Shown here piece after piece: positions 11,801 to 25,053 of a stretch of DNA of 64,000 nt; positions within the stretch are counted from its first letter, which is position 1; the number at the start of each line of letters is the position of its first letter. Both the position numbers and the translations under genes were made by a program. The stretch spans positions 68,164,038-68,228,037 of the forward strand of contig JBANSL010000007.1 in the NCBI GenBank assembly GCA_037127255.1, read 5' to 3'. The notes under the pieces are model-generated. The model was given only the letters and a program-made list of their open reading frames with translations, was not told where the DNA came from and searched no databases. Source of the DNA: Persicaria tinctoria. Lineage: Eukaryota; Streptophyta; Magnoliopsida; Caryophyllales; Polygonaceae.

Positions 11801-14800
11801 CTTGAAATTATATGATACAAGATCGCACAGTGTAAATCCATCATGTGCAATAACAAAGTTGATGCTGTGATATGGTTTCCTATTATTCACCTGCATTGAA
11901 ACAGAAAATTAAAGGAAATAACTGTTCTGATATAAATTCCATGTTACTACTGTGATGAAGGGCAGAAGCCAGAAAACAGTTCAAGATTCTTAAAGTAAGG
12001 TAGGAATCAGTTTCAGATTTGAAGATTCAGCTCAAGCTGAGCAACAAGTCAGATTCAAGCATCGGAAAGTGAAATGATGCATAACCTTAGAGGTTGAGGA
12101 CCGAATATAGTCCAAAGTATAAATATATAATCTTATTGAAGTGCAGCTGCCAATATTTATTTGAAAGATGAAAAAACAGACTCATTTTTAATGTGATCTG
12201 CAAGGTAAAAGAGCATCGGGTAGATAAGGCAGTGACACAAGATATTATCAATTTGTCCGCTTTAATTTAACAAATTGCAGGCACACTGGGGTAAAAGTAA
12301 GATAAAGTTAGCGCTAACTGCTAAATACACCATACCTTGTATAGGTCTGCAGATCCCGAAACACGAGTAGCGAAACTCCCCTTCATTCCAGAATCACCCT
12401 ACAATGTACCACATAAATTGGTTTGACATGCCTATAAATTAGAAAGTAACAAAATATTCTCCATTCCAGTTAAACAAACCATTCTAAATTCTATAAATTA
12501 AATTTTTTATCAACATTGCACAGTTTGCACTAGCCTCACAGACTAAATTAATCATGTGGTTCCACTGGAAGTTGATTGTCATGTTTCATAAAATGATATT
12601 GTAGTGCTGTACCCATGTTGGTCCAAATTGCTACTTTTGAAAAGTCAACAATGATCTAAGAAAAAACTAAAATCACCCCAGAAACTGAATTGAATTAGAC
12701 GATATGAAAGGGAGAACAAATCTTAAAAGGAAAATGATATAAAATGGGACTAGCATCAGAGCAAGATATAGATGACAACTGTGTGTGAATCATGAGGAGT
12801 GTGTAAGGTGTGTCCAGTATATTTCCAAATTCTTCCCTAGATCATAGGATCCAAGAAAAGGATTAGGAAGCTAACTGTAATAAATATTCTTGTAAAATTC
12901 TTGGTGATATCTAGGAAAGATCAATATAGGGAATATCTTTACTTTTGAGTATTTCCTTGGTAAAATACCCAAACTTTAGACTTATCAAAAGTATAAAGAA
13001 TAAAAATAAACCACCTTCATAAATCTTCGTAAATCATCACGATATCTCCCATTCCATTCAGCCCACCTGTATTTGAAAGACAGTGCAATAGTGAGTCATA
13101 AGGCTCTTTCAAAATCTGAGGGAGCCTCTGCAGTAAATAGAAAAGATTGTGACTAAAAATTTAAATTATGCTACAGAGCTCAAACTGTGCATTTCTAAGG
13201 TTGTCAACTTTAATACACGTTTATTACGAAATATTATCTGATTAATAGGCATCATTCAAATATTAGCATTGTACAGAGACACCGCAAGCCAATTTTCAGA
13301 TAATATACCAGCAAAGCAAAAAACCATTGGCATTGAACAGACAACTGAAGGGATTGGATTATTTGACCCATCACTTTTAATATTCAAATGTTGCATATTT
13401 GCATCATTGCAAGTCAGGGAACATTAGACAAATCACCTGTCCCAATTTGGAAAACTTCCAACCAGATAAAGCCCTCCACAATCCCATGGTTCTGCAATAA
13501 TTTTACACCGAGACAGAGCAGTGTCTTTTGCAATAGCCTGCTCAATCACATAGCAAATTGATACTTAATCAAAAAGACTAATTAGACCATATTACTTATC
13601 ACTTTAGTATAAGCTCTAACAGGTCCAAATCAGGGCAGGTCAAAATCAGGATTAAACATCAAAACTCAAAAGAATATCAGCACCAAGATGTTAATGGTCA
13701 CGAATTAGACGAGAAAACATCACAGAAATAGGTGAGAAAAACAGAGATTACATTCTTTGGGCCAATTATTTTTAAATCTCGCAGTGAATATTACTGATCT
13801 ACAGCACTCAATCAATCCTCAAAGTAGTTATCAACTTTAGGGATGGGATCGAATGGAGTCGATGGGGCAATTTTGGGGTGGAGTTGATAAGATCCTAACT
13901 GACAAACAATAATTTGACACCGCCTCATCCCACCCCAGTTTTTTTTTCCAAGAATTCAAATGTTTGTGAGGGAAAAAAGCCAACTCCATTCTCCATGGTG
14001 GAGATGCCTCACCATTTCCATGTTCTAAGGATAGAAGAGCATTTAACATCAAACAACTTAGAAATTACATTTGAAGCCATTCAATAACATACTTTTAAAG
14101 TTTTAACTCTCTAAAAGAAAAAGAGAATGGCCTATAAGCATTCTACTAATCTCCAATTAAAAGACACCAAAAGAAATTTAATATACAATTAAGAGAATCA
14201 CTAATCTCCATAATATAGACGATAAGAACTCATTTGGTATAAAGAAGAAACAATAGTTTCCTTCAAACGCACAGACTGGAAATAACAATTATGCAAAGTA
14301 ACACATTTATCCAGCTAGTTTATCCTGAGAGACCTAAAACCTTCAATCCATATTGCAACAAGAGGAAATATCAAGAATATATTTTAGAATTTAGTGTAAA
14401 AAAAACAGAACCTACTTGAATCAAATAGCTACAAAGTAGGGTCTGGGGAGAGCCAGATCCCCCGCAATCCAAATTGCAAAGATGTTTTTAATGAATATTA
14501 TGAATCCTACGATCTTACTACATAGCATGTGAAATTCACAGATAATATTTAATCTAAACTATTAAAAGCCGAAAACCTCACCACTTACATACAAACTTGA
14601 GCATGCATGCATAAACTATACAAAAGAAGACATGAATACAGTTCCAGCAATAAATAAATAAATAGATTATACCTTTATAAGAGGTGGAGAACTAAGAGGT
14701 GAACCATCAGTTCCTCGACAAAGAACACTAGCTAGGTCGAACCGAAATCCGTCTACATGGTACTCGTTGACCCTTAAGTTAACAGAGATTAAAACTAACA

Positions 14801-17800
14801 TGAACATCACAAGTTACATATGAAATAACAAGATGGAGGTTCAGAATTGATTAATGATGGGAAAAATATATAAATAAATATATATAAACAGAACTAAGGT
14901 GTGCTTCACATTTTTCTATGAGTAAATATATCATTACTGCTAATACACTTACAGTAGATGTTGCCAGTGGCACACCAGGGAACATATACAAAATGCAAAC
15001 CTTTTTTGATGTTGTATTTCCATTACAACTACTTCATCTTAACTTTTGACTTGTAGCCAAAAAAAAGAAAATATTGCCAACTTTTTTTAAGATGTCAACT
15101 TTCTTTATAAGCTATCAAACTCCAACCCTTTTGGATTTTTTTTTTCTTGTAATGCCATACTTGAGGATATATTAAGTCAATACATACACACCCAGAAAAA
15201 TAATAATACGAAATATTTTAATAATAGTATACCCTCCTCCCACTATTAATAGCATAACAGTTTAAGCCATGAGGTACTCTTTGACCCATAAGCTACCATA
15301 AAGAAAGAGAAAAAAAGTACAAATGTTACAGACTAGAAACTAAAAAAAGGTTTCACAGTTGTAATGATAAAAAACATAATAATTACACAAGAAAAGAAAA
15401 GATGTGTTTCTTATCTCATTTAACCTTCTTAAACACTTGCCTAATCCATCAGAGATCAGTGAAAAAGGAAATCTACTTTAAACATCATGTGTGGCTTCAA
15501 TAGACGCTACTAATGGAACAATTAGAGGGATTAGATAAAGGAAACAAATCTTACTCGATATAAATCTTCTCGGTTATGGAGGTGGCTGAGAAAAATCATA
15601 CTAAAGTATATAATTTTTCACACCCACCCCTCATGTTGGAATGTTCAAACTTTTTCTTGTGATGAACTAATCGGCTAACTCAACCTTCAATTACTTCCAC
15701 TACATTCTTCTTCCAACATTTAGGATATATTATGCTACTGTATATGCTTTGAAATCTAATTATACTAAGTAGTTCCACATGTTATACAGAAAAGCTTTTC
15801 AGTGCCAGAAATGGGAAAGAGTCATTCTGCCTGAACAGTAGAGGGAACAGAACAAGGAAGAAGGATTTGAATAAGCATTGAAATCATGATATTTTTCCCA
15901 AAAACTTCTGCGTGAATATTTGATCTATAAATACAATAAAATAAAGAGTATTTATTTGCTTACCAGTGTCTCAAACTGTCAAGAACAAGGTCCATTACCA
16001 CGGGGTGATTGCAATTTAATGTATTACCTGAATATAGAAGGTGGAACAATCAAAATATTCCCTCAACGAACAAAAAGTGGAACTAAGTATTGTAGGAATG
16101 GAACGAATTTGCTTCTCAGCCCACAACATGGCATTATCCGGCAACTTCTCATTACTAACAGCTTGTGCGATTGCATGCTCTTAGAACAGCCGAACAAGAA
16201 TATTGGCCTTAAATACGCAATTACATTCAGGGAAATTTAAATAAATAAACATGCTATATTTGAAACCCACTTGAACGTTGATATAGTAAAGCTACAAATT
16301 ACATCCTCAATTAAATTGAATCTTTTATGGATACCTTTTGCTAGGACATTGGCATAGTTAAGATCATTCATAGAAATCCCACAAATCTTAGAGGAAAGAA
16401 TCAGGAAAGACACGAGTAAAGAGTATGCCCTGCATGCACTACCCTTGGATCTTGGTTACCCAAAACAGCAATACATGATATACTTTATGCTGTCCTGCCT
16501 TGCTAATGATGAACAAAAAATATGGGTTCAGAAGAAAACTAATTGATAGCTTAAATAGGGGCTCCCATGTTGCGAGGAAAAAGATCAGCATTAGTTATAC
16601 ACTTATATGGCAATTCTGGTGCAATTATTCCTGACTTAGCTCTCTGTACATTTGGATTAGATGCCCAAATGGATAAGTCAATCATCGTTTTTGGATAACA
16701 GTTAAGTTCATGAAAATCAATTGATGTACAATCCATGGATAAAATTCTAGACCTCATAAATCAGGAGAACAAAGGCATGTGTCAAGGATTATATTATATC
16801 CTCGGAACACTTTGCACGCATCTGGCAGGGCGAAATAGTTTTGAAGGATAGAGAATAGCAACTGCTCTAATGTGACTTGGGACTTCTTATGTTTGATTAT
16901 AGTAAACGATGTATGAATTTTTTTAACAAAGAATGCAATATGTATAATATTGTACTATAGTAACTTTTTTCAGGTCCTTTCTTGCTAAAGTCTGCTTGTA
17001 GAAAGTAGAGAAGAACAGAGAAAATTCAAAAGCCAAGTGGCAACATAATTGGATGTTTGTCTCATTCACGTATCATACATTTTTTAGTATGAAAAGAAAT
17101 ACTCCTCCATCCCCAAAAACATGTTGTTTTAGCCTTGGATTTTTGTTTGGGAAAACATGTAATTGTAGGTATTTTGGTTGTTACTTTAAGGAAACGCCCT
17201 TGTAATTATTGATGGATTGTTGTGAATTTCAAGAAAGTAAAAAAGTAATGTAATAAACCAGAGAATAATAGTATATTGGTTGGTTTCCATAAAATTTGTG
17301 CTTGAATCGAAAATGACATGTTTTTATACACAGATGTAGTATTAATGCTATATCATGGGCCAAAATGCAGTGCAAACTACAGACATTAAAAATTGGATTA
17401 AAAAGTGATTTACCACATCCACCGAAATTCAACAATTTGCCATTATCATCCACCATATAATAAACCTGCAAACAAATGTTAAAGTGTCATCCTGAGGCCA
17501 AAGTAAGGAAGAAAGCAAGAAAGAGAACACAATCATGATGCCATTAAGATACAATAAAATCACTTTTTAATAGAATACCTTATTATCAATTCCTCGGAAT
17601 GATGTGGGGTATGGGAATTCATCATCAGCCTCATTAGTATGATTATATACAACATCCAAGATAACCTATAAAAGTGAAAGCAGCATTATAGTACTGGGAA
17701 CTCCATAAAATCTAAAGTGACATTCCTAGTCACGTATCAAGATTTAGAGTAAGTTTCAATCAAAGTGCAATAATGTTTTAGAGGAGACATAAGAAACCTC

Positions 17801-20800
17801 AATTCCTGCATCATGCAATGCTTTAACCATCTTCTTGAACTCTAGTGAAGCATTAATAGGCCCTCCACCAGCACTTGCATAACGACTCATAGGAGCAAAG
17901 AAGTTTATCGTTGAATAGCCCCAAGTATTAACCTTAACAAACCAAGGAGTTGAAAGTTAAAATCATTTATTCAATGTCAAAGTTGGATGATGAATGTGAA
18001 GGGAAAAAAATAATGTAAGCCAACTAATGGAGGATTAGAAGCAAATGAACCCAAGGAGTTACATTATAACACCTTAAAAGCAAACAATAAAAATGTGTTT
18101 TTTTATCATTTCTATCCAAAGCATGTCATTTATAATATCCCCTAAACTCCAACATACCTTATTTGCCTCAGGGGTATCAGCATTCTAATGAGAACAGGCT
18201 CTTTGCCAAAATATTTTATGGTTCAAAAAAAAAAAAGTGCTGAAAATATTTCCGAATTGGAAGAGACATTTCCACTCAAAGGTAAGTACTCCAAACTCAA
18301 TTTTTTCTTTTGGTTTACACTTAATCCAAGCTCAAGCTAACAGACAGGAAAAGCAAACTACAGCACTGAACAAAGTGAAGTCAGTGCTAACCATGTGGTC
18401 TCTAGGATTGGGATGCCTTTGAAACTCCATTTCATCATATTCAAAGACCGGAAGTAACTCCACTGCATTTACACCAAGCTCTAAGAGATGTGGAATCTAT
18501 AAAAGAAGAAACTCATTATCACATATGACAAACCTTTAAGAATAACCACAATATCCACAAATTGTTGTAATGAAGTTAAAAGGAAAAAATGTAAAGACCT
18601 TCTCAATGAGCCCCAGATAGCTACCACGTACATCAGGACCCAGGCCACTAGATGCATCCATGGTAAAGGCACGAACATTCATTTCATATATGACAAGATC
18701 TTTCTGCCAAAGCAAAAGACAAATATAATGTCTCAAAAAGATCAAATGTAAGGGCAAACTGGAAGTGTTCTCAAAAAAGCATTGTAAAACTAGACAAAAG
18801 TCGAGGCCTTGTAAGAACATCTGAAAAAGCAAGCACCCAGTCTGCAAGTGTGCTCTGTTCAGCAAAACAGATTGCAGTATCAAAAAGATTTGCCATGATT
18901 TACCTCAGGTATATTTGGAAGTGTATATTCTTCACCCCAATCAAACGATGGGCTATCAAAGTCATAGGTCCCTAGGAATCCAGATAGCGCTTCAGCTTTA
19001 TCTCCGAAAAACCGGCGACCTTCTACAAGTTTTGCATAAGGATCGATGAGAACAATACTATTGTCAAATCGATGACCTTGCTTCCAATCTCGAGGACCAT
19101 TCATGCGATAGCCATAAAGAACACTGCTACGAGGTAGATCATCCTGCAGATATTAACATAAAAATATTATCATCACTTAAATTACATGACTTAAGAAAAA
19201 GAATGTAGGATAAAGGTATGCTGTCGAAGCATATTGTTCACAATTAAACCTGCCTCTAGCATGAACATTTGAGAGAAGGCCAACGAAGAGAAGAGCATTT
19301 TCTTCTACTTATTGCTTCAATTCCCCTCAATCTACTTGGCTACTTCTGAAGTTCTGATAACTAGTCTTGATACCTCTATACCACACTTCTTAAAACTAAG
19401 CTCCAAGAGTAAATATGTAATTATATACTCCAAAAGTTTGACATTAATGCATTAGCAAAAAATTCTGGTTCTGGGAAGAGAGTAGGCATACATACATGTA
19501 GAGAGAAAAAAAACCCAGGTGTATCCTAGTGGCGTAAGTAAAATTAAAGAAAATTGTCAAAGACTACTCAAATTTCATTTTCACCCCTCCCCCTTTTTTT
19601 CACTATCAAAGCTTTAGAAAGAATCAAGAGAGCCTGTTTCGCTTTCATAGTGATATTCATAAACCATAAGGTGGAAAACAAAGAAGCACAAAAAATACTT
19701 AAGCAAAGGATACCTCAATACATATATGCCATATATTTCCAGTCTTGTTTACTTTAGGGTCTAACACCAATTCTATCATTTGACCATCCTCTCGATCACA
19801 TTCTTCCCTATAGCAATCAGGAAATTGTATTTTAATTGCAGAGAAGTGGACTTTAACTGACCAGTAATTAGGAAACTGCATACACTAAGTATACTGCTTA
19901 CCGGGGGGGGGGGGGATGCATAAGCTAAAGAAGCTTTAAGATGTTCTTTGTGCATCATTATTTTAGGAGGAGAAAGTTGGTAGATTTTCAGTTAAAAGTG
20001 CTATCACATTCAGAGAAACAGTGACATGCATTATATAAGGTGGTTTTGCTTTCCATATTTTTTTTTTTTAAAAGATGGCTCATTAAAAAATATATAATAA
20101 TAATAATAAATATAAATGTGGATTATGACAACAGACGTTTAAAGAAATTGGGTTTACAGAAATTTAACAGTTATGATTTTTGAATTTGTAGTGATGTATT
20201 TAATTTTGTAGATCAATTGCATTAGTAGTGGTGTTTGTGGTGAATTGGTAAATATGAAGTGTTGTGTTGCTAGAAGCAAATCATTTTTCATCCATACTAC
20301 TGAAGCATGCAAAACACCACAATATTATCCCATCAATTGAGATCATAAACCAATTATTACCTGCCAGGGATCGACAAGCAGAGCGTTACATCAGTTGCAT
20401 GCTGTGAAAAAATGGCGAAGTTTATTCCATTCTCAACTTCGGAAACTCCCAATGGAGATGCTTGTCCTGGGGCCTTTTGGATAAAAGAGAAGGCAGCTTT
20501 TACAAATTTTCACAAAAGTATTATGCACCGATACTCTATTGAGATGTAATCAGAATTTAAAACACCAAACATAATAATCAGAACAATGCAACATTCTCGT
20601 CTGGCACTTCTGAGAAAATAATTGACAATATCCTGCAGAAAACTTCCCTTTTCTGATAGTTCTCAATTCTCATACAGATTCCAGCAATGCTATGTTGCAA
20701 TTGGGAAAAACGAAATGAAAGAAGTAGTAAGTACCATGTGAAGATCCGGTTTAGCACTGGTTGTAGCAACGGCGCGGATACTTGGAGTCTTAGCGCTACT

Positions 20801-21232
20801 GGTTATCTAACCTAAGTGAAAAAGGTCGTCAACTTTCAAGAGAACACGGAAACAATGGGAAGAGAGAAGAGCTTCAAGAGAACTCCAATTAAACACTTGC
20901 TCACATGCCTTACTCAATTGAGCACCATAGCCGCCTGATGAGCCTCTATTTCCTGATACGAACCTATTAATCAGTCAATCAAACAGCAACCGAAACAAAT
21001 CAATCAACTAATCAACCACGTTGATGCAAATCAAACCTAGCAACCGTCATTATACGGGATTAAATTACAACATATAGGAAGAGGTAGGTTTCACATACCG
21101 CAAATGATGAGACGCCGTGGACGAGCGAGGAGAGAGCGACGTGAAGGAGAAGAGCGGGAGGTTGGAGGCGAAATTGCGAATCGGTGAGTGGAGCATTGTC
21201 AGCGCGGTTTGCGGTGAGAGCAAGGCATCCAT
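8821..21232 (-). CDS. ISA3: Isoamylase 3, plastid starch debranching enzyme
   Basis: Hydrolyses alpha-1,6 branches of short-chain glucans in the plastid; in plants ISA3 acts mainly in starch breakdown. I derived 24 coding exons (minus strand): 21099-21232, 20909-20963, 20735-20806, 20361-20473, 19714-19807, 18904-19143, 18599-18703, 18392-18496, 17798-17932, 17579-17665, 17414-17465, 15964-16027, 14673-14772, 13437-13537, 13015-13066, 12336-12398, 11801-11890, 11551-11623, 11325-11404, 11086-11190, 10901-10999, 10301-10362, 9579-9687, 8821-8949. They sum to 2319 nt, 772 codons plus TAG, close to Arabidopsis ISA3. The N-terminus ([14 protein letters not shown], Ser-rich) looks like a plastid transit peptide. 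A CBM48-like region follows, then GH13: DVVYNH (Asp355), GFRFD with nucleophile Asp431, IIAEPWDC with acid/base Glu468 and IAHDG with Asp541. All catalytic residues are intact. The intron after exon 2 needs a GC donor (AAG|GCATGT). The C-terminus ends PPSGAK. Confidence 0.95.
10790..10806. repeat. Poly-C tract in an ISA3 intron
   Basis: Sixteen or so consecutive C followed by a CA-rich stretch, within the intron between the exons at 10301-10362 and 10901-10999. A matching poly-G run lies at about 19904-19915 in another ISA3 intron. Length may be affected by assembly or sequencing. Confidence 0.8.
20905..20910 (-). promoter_or_regulatory. GC 5' splice site of ISA3 intron 2
   Basis: Exon 2 encodes [18 protein letters not shown] and ends AAG, followed by GCATGT. 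A GT donor four bases further on (GCAT|GTGAGC) would shift the frame. Using GC gives a 55-nt exon and a total coding length divisible by three, and the next exon then reads [17 protein letters not shown] introns are a known minor class. Confidence 0.6.
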
Positions 21233-21550
21233 GAAAATGGAGATCGGAGAGATGGAAATGGAGGGATGGAGGTGGAGCGGGTATTTCTATAGAAGGAGAG
21301 AGGTAGCGAGAGAGTGACGGGATTTGGGAAGAAGCGAGTGTTTCGAAAGACGATCGCCATGACTGCCACGTGAACGGTTCAGCGTTACCTTGCAAGTATT
21401 TATTTGTTTGTCGCCTTTCTTGTGACAAAATATCGCATTTTCACTGGATCTTTCTTTTTTCGTTTTTCGTTTTTCGTTTTTTTTGTTATAGATGCAAAAT
21501 ATACTCAAATCACTCGATTATTAATTTCAGATATATATGGGATTTTTAAA
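21233..21550 (-). promoter_or_regulatory. ISA3 5' UTR and proximal promoter region
   Basis: Lies directly upstream of the ISA3 start codon at 21232. The first roughly 70 bases are CT-rich on the coding strand, which suits a plant leader. No TATA box or named element was assigned. Confidence 0.4.
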
Positions 21551-21557
21551 CTACTAA

Positions 21558-21911
21558 GAGCACCAGCATCGGCGTACTTAAGTATGCAAAATAAAAAATT
21601 TATTATTATTATATTATACCTGCAAAATGAAAAGCTAAGAAATGATTAGACAGGTTCATTGGCAAGGAACTTCTAAATACCGGAGGAGAGAGGTGGTATG
21701 AGAGAGGGAGAGTACGGAGTGGAAGAGAGAAAGAGAGTTTGATTGGTTAGCAAAGATAGTGGTGGGGTGGGTTTCATTTGTTTATTAATTGGTTTTTAAA
21801 ATAATGGGTTGTATTGATGTGGGTATAAAATCAGGTTGGGTTTTCTAAAGAGAGAGAAAAGTAAAAAGTTAAGTTAAGGAACCGTATCGGGTTTAACGGA
21901 TGTGGATACTC
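21558..21911. mobile_element. PIF/Harbinger (Tourist)-like MITE, copy 1
   Basis: Begins GAGCACCAGCATC; the reverse complement of its end reads GAGTATCCACATCC, a matching terminal inverted repeat. It is flanked by TAA at 21555-21557 and 21912-21914, the 3-bp target duplication expected of Tourist-type elements. It has no coding capacity. Confidence 0.6.
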
Positions 21912-21914
21912 TAA

Positions 21915-22575
21915 GAGCATCTGCATTCCTAGAACCGTATAGGGTTCCTTAACCCTATTTTTTAATCTTTCTCTTTATTTTACATCCTTTTAACAACCTA
22001 ATATATTTTTCACTCACATCCATGAAACCCATCAGGGTTTCTTAAATTTTTTATTCATTTACCAATATTAACCTAATACGGAGTAAGATTTAATAATTAT
22101 ATTTACATACATAAATTTTATTATTTAATTAATTTATGCAATAATAGAATATAATTATATATTTATTATTTTCAATATATATACTATGTATTAGTATAAT
22201 ATCTACTGATTTTTTTTAATTTTCAAAAAATATATAATATTTGTCAAATAAATAGGTTTTTTAAATTTAAAATCATCAAACATTTTATAAATTTTCAAAA
22301 CAAAAGTCTTAAGACAAAAAACACAACAAACAAAACACAATTTTGTAAAAAATAAATAATTCATCAGCACAAATTCTCTTTGCAATTGAGTTCTGGATGC
22401 AACTAGACCCCACCTTCTTTCTACTTCTACTGGCACAATTTTCTCTCTCCTTGCGTTTAGTGGTTTCTTACCACTCAACCTATCACATCGTTTCTAAACT
22501 CCCCCTATTCCAAACTCATTTTTTTAATAATTTGTTTCTTATTTTAGAGTTAAAGAACCCTTGATGTACATGCTC
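21915..22575. mobile_element. PIF/Harbinger (Tourist)-like MITE, copy 2
   Basis: Begins GAGCATCTGCATTCC; the reverse complement of its end reads GAGCATGTACATC. It is flanked by TAA at 21912-21914, shared with the neighbouring element, and 22576-22578. The interior is AT-rich without a transposase; the minus frame at 22203-22478 is not convincing protein. Confidence 0.55.
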
Positions 22576-22622
22576 TAACAAACCAATGATGAATTGGTGT
22601 ATCGTCCTTGTATAGTTGTATA

Positions 22623-22892
22623 CTCCATCCGTCTCGAAATGTATGTCATTTTAGCCATATGCACAAATTTTAATAAAAACACTCATCCATCAATCAACAT
22701 CATAATTTCACTAACTTTTTCATTAATTTTATTACCCACTACATTTTTTAACGAATCAAAACCTTTAAAAAAGTCAACAACACACAAATCAATACAAATC
22801 ATTACTTTTCACTACCTAGAAAACCTAAAACAACATCTATTTTGATACAAAACTAAAGAGCTAAAATGACATCTATTTCGAGACGGAGGGAG
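22623..22892. mobile_element. Stowaway MITE
   Basis: Terminal inverted repeats CTCCATCCGTCTCGAAAT and, at the other end, ATTTCGAGACGGAGGGAG, flanked by TA on both sides. CTCCCTCCGTC termini with TA duplication define Stowaway elements of the Tc1/mariner group. Size is 270 bp. Confidence 0.9.
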
Positions 22893-22924
22893 TATAATCT
22901 ACGGAGTATTACTCACTTGGGTTA

Positions 22925-23626
22925 GATGCGTCACTTTGTGGACATGGATTCAGTGCAGACGCTGGTCGTTCGTCGTCTGGGTTGCTGCTAAGAAAAGACT
23001 CCAAACTGGAAGGATCGTGAAACATTGGAAAGGCGAAGAGGCAGCGGCTTGCCCGTTGTGTCAGGCGGAGGAAGAATCTGAGGAACACCTTTGGTTCAGA
23101 TGCTCGGCTATACGTGAAGCGAAGGAAATAGTTTGGAAGTGGGTTGAGCTTCCTACCAGAAGTGATGATATTGTAGGCTGGCTAGGCTGGTTTGCAGCTG
23201 AGAGTGCTTCTGTAAGGAAAGGGATGATTTTCCAAGCTAAATTACTAGTATTTGTAGCCTTTATTTATTTCACCTGGAAAGATAGGAATGGTGTTGTCTT
23301 TAACAATGACAATTGTGACCCTTCGAAGTGGGCTGCCCGGATTGTCGAGGCATGTAAAATGAGATTGACTCTCTTGTGTAAAGGCAAAACACAATGAGAG
23401 ATAAGATGGTTAGGTAGGATTATGAGGTAAAGTAGTTCATCAAGGTTGAGCATTGGATTACTAGGGAAATCATAGGGATATAGCTTTTGTATAGGGGATT
23501 AGTTGGAGTTATGACGTTAGAGCTATCCTCTAGATTGAACCTTTTCAGGTCGATCTTACTTTTGTAATTATTACTTCTTATTATATATAAATTTACCTCT
23601 TCAAAAAAAAAAAAAAAAAAAAAAAC
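22925..23626 (+). mobile_element. 5'-truncated LINE 3' end with poly(A) tail
   Basis: An open frame at 22936-23397 carries the zinc-binding motif found downstream of plant LINE reverse transcriptases (zf-RVT type): CPLCQAEEESEEHLWFRC, preceded by AAKKRLQTGR and followed by the usual tryptophans. A 3' stretch ends in about 22 A residues at 23605-23626. Reverse transcriptase and endonuclease are absent, as in a 5'-truncated copy. Domestication is possible but unsupported. Confidence 0.8.
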
Positions 23627-24104
23627 TTTTATTAGTTTCTACTTTACATGCTTTTGTATTTTTTTTTTTAAAATGTTGGTTTAACATCTTGATTAAAATT
23701 TATAGATGCATTAAAATTTTAATCACTATATATAGATTAAATGGAGTAAATTTTTTTTAGTGTGACAAATGATTGTCCATTGACCTTGGGTTGATCGACT
23801 CAATTGGCTCCAATAACAACCCTACATACACATACGGTTGTACACATTACCAAATAAGATAAACTTGAACACCCTTACACTTACATCGAATCTTAGCTCA
23901 TGAACCAACCTATTCTTAACACAACGCAAGGCTCCATGAGCGTTTAGTAGAAATTTGAATGTATCCCTTGCGAATTGAACTAAGGAGAATTTCAAAGCTT
24001 TGGGTGTGTTTGAATTCCATTGCATTATAATTATAATATAATTATTATAGCTCAATTTATGTGAGTTTTTATTATATAACTAAAAATCTCATTAAAAAAA
24101 GATA

Positions 24105-24336
24105 CTCCTTCCGTTTCAAAATAAAAGTCATTTGACTTTTTTCACGCTGTTTAAGGAGGTAAAAACTCTATGAAATATTATTTTTTTAATCAATGTTTTT
24201 CCACAAATAGATACTTATTAGTAATAAGTATCTATTTGTGGAAAAAAATTGATTAAAAAAATAATATTTTATAGAGTTTTTACCTCTTAAAAAATGTGAA
24301 AAAAGTCAAGCGACTTTTATTTTGAAACAGAGGGAG
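24105..24336. mobile_element. Stowaway-type full-length palindrome
   Basis: Starts CTCCTTCCGTTTCAAAATAA and ends with its near-exact reverse complement, with TA duplications at 24103-24104 and 24337-24338. Almost the whole 232 bp forms one hairpin, with the centre near 24215 (ACTTATTAGTAATAAGT). Confidence 0.9.
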
Positions 24337-24397
24337 TACAATAGTAATTTTACTAAATAATCACATAAATCGAGATAAATTACTTACATTATAATTA

Positions 24398-25044
24398 GGA
24401 AAAATGGACAAAAATAATACCAAGTATAAACGTTTGGCCAAAAATAATACGAACTTTGAAATTGACCGTTTCATTTACGAACTATCGCCCTATTAACCGA
24501 AAATAATACATGTGTATTCTGGTGAACTTTCCGACCAAATACGCCACGTGGACGCCGGAAAACACACATGGCACAAATTTTTGCCACATCACCAAACTTG
24601 TAAGTTATGTCATGTCATAAATTTATTTTTCATTTTTTTCAAAAAAAAAGAAAATTTAAACAAATAAGCAAATAACTACAGTACCTTTCAAATGAGCGTC
24701 TTCACTTTCTTCTCAATGTTATCTGCTCATTCTCTCCTCCATTGTTTCGAAAGGTAATGTAGTTATTTGCCTATTTATTTAATTTTTCTTTTTTTTTTCA
24801 AAAAAAATGAAAAATAAATTTATGAGATGACTTAACTTACAAGTTTGGTGACGTGGCAAAAATTTATGTCATGTGTGTTTTCTGGCGTCCACGTGGCGTA
24901 TTTGGTCGGAAAGTTCACCGGAATACACATATGTATTATTTTCGGTTAGTAGGGCGATAGTTCATATATGAAACGGTCAATTTCAAAGTTCGTATTATTT
25001 TTGGCCAAAAGTTGATACTTGGTATTATTTTTGTCAATTTTTCC
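24398..25044. mobile_element. MULE-type foldback element with 9-bp target duplication
   Basis: 647 bp bounded by GGAAAAATGGACAAAAATAA and its inverted counterpart. The arms are roughly 300 bp each and match with few differences; the centre is at about 24700-24740. Perfect 9-bp duplications TTATAATTA lie at 24389-24397 and 25045-25053, the length typical of Mutator-like elements. It contains no transposase, so it is non-autonomous. Confidence 0.9.
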
Positions 25045-25053
25045 TTATAATTA

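Noticed and set aside
22936..23397. A 153-residue host zinc-finger gene
   Set aside because: The CX2C...HX4C motif and context are those of LINE RT zinc-binding domains, followed by a poly(A) tail; a truncated LINE explains it better.
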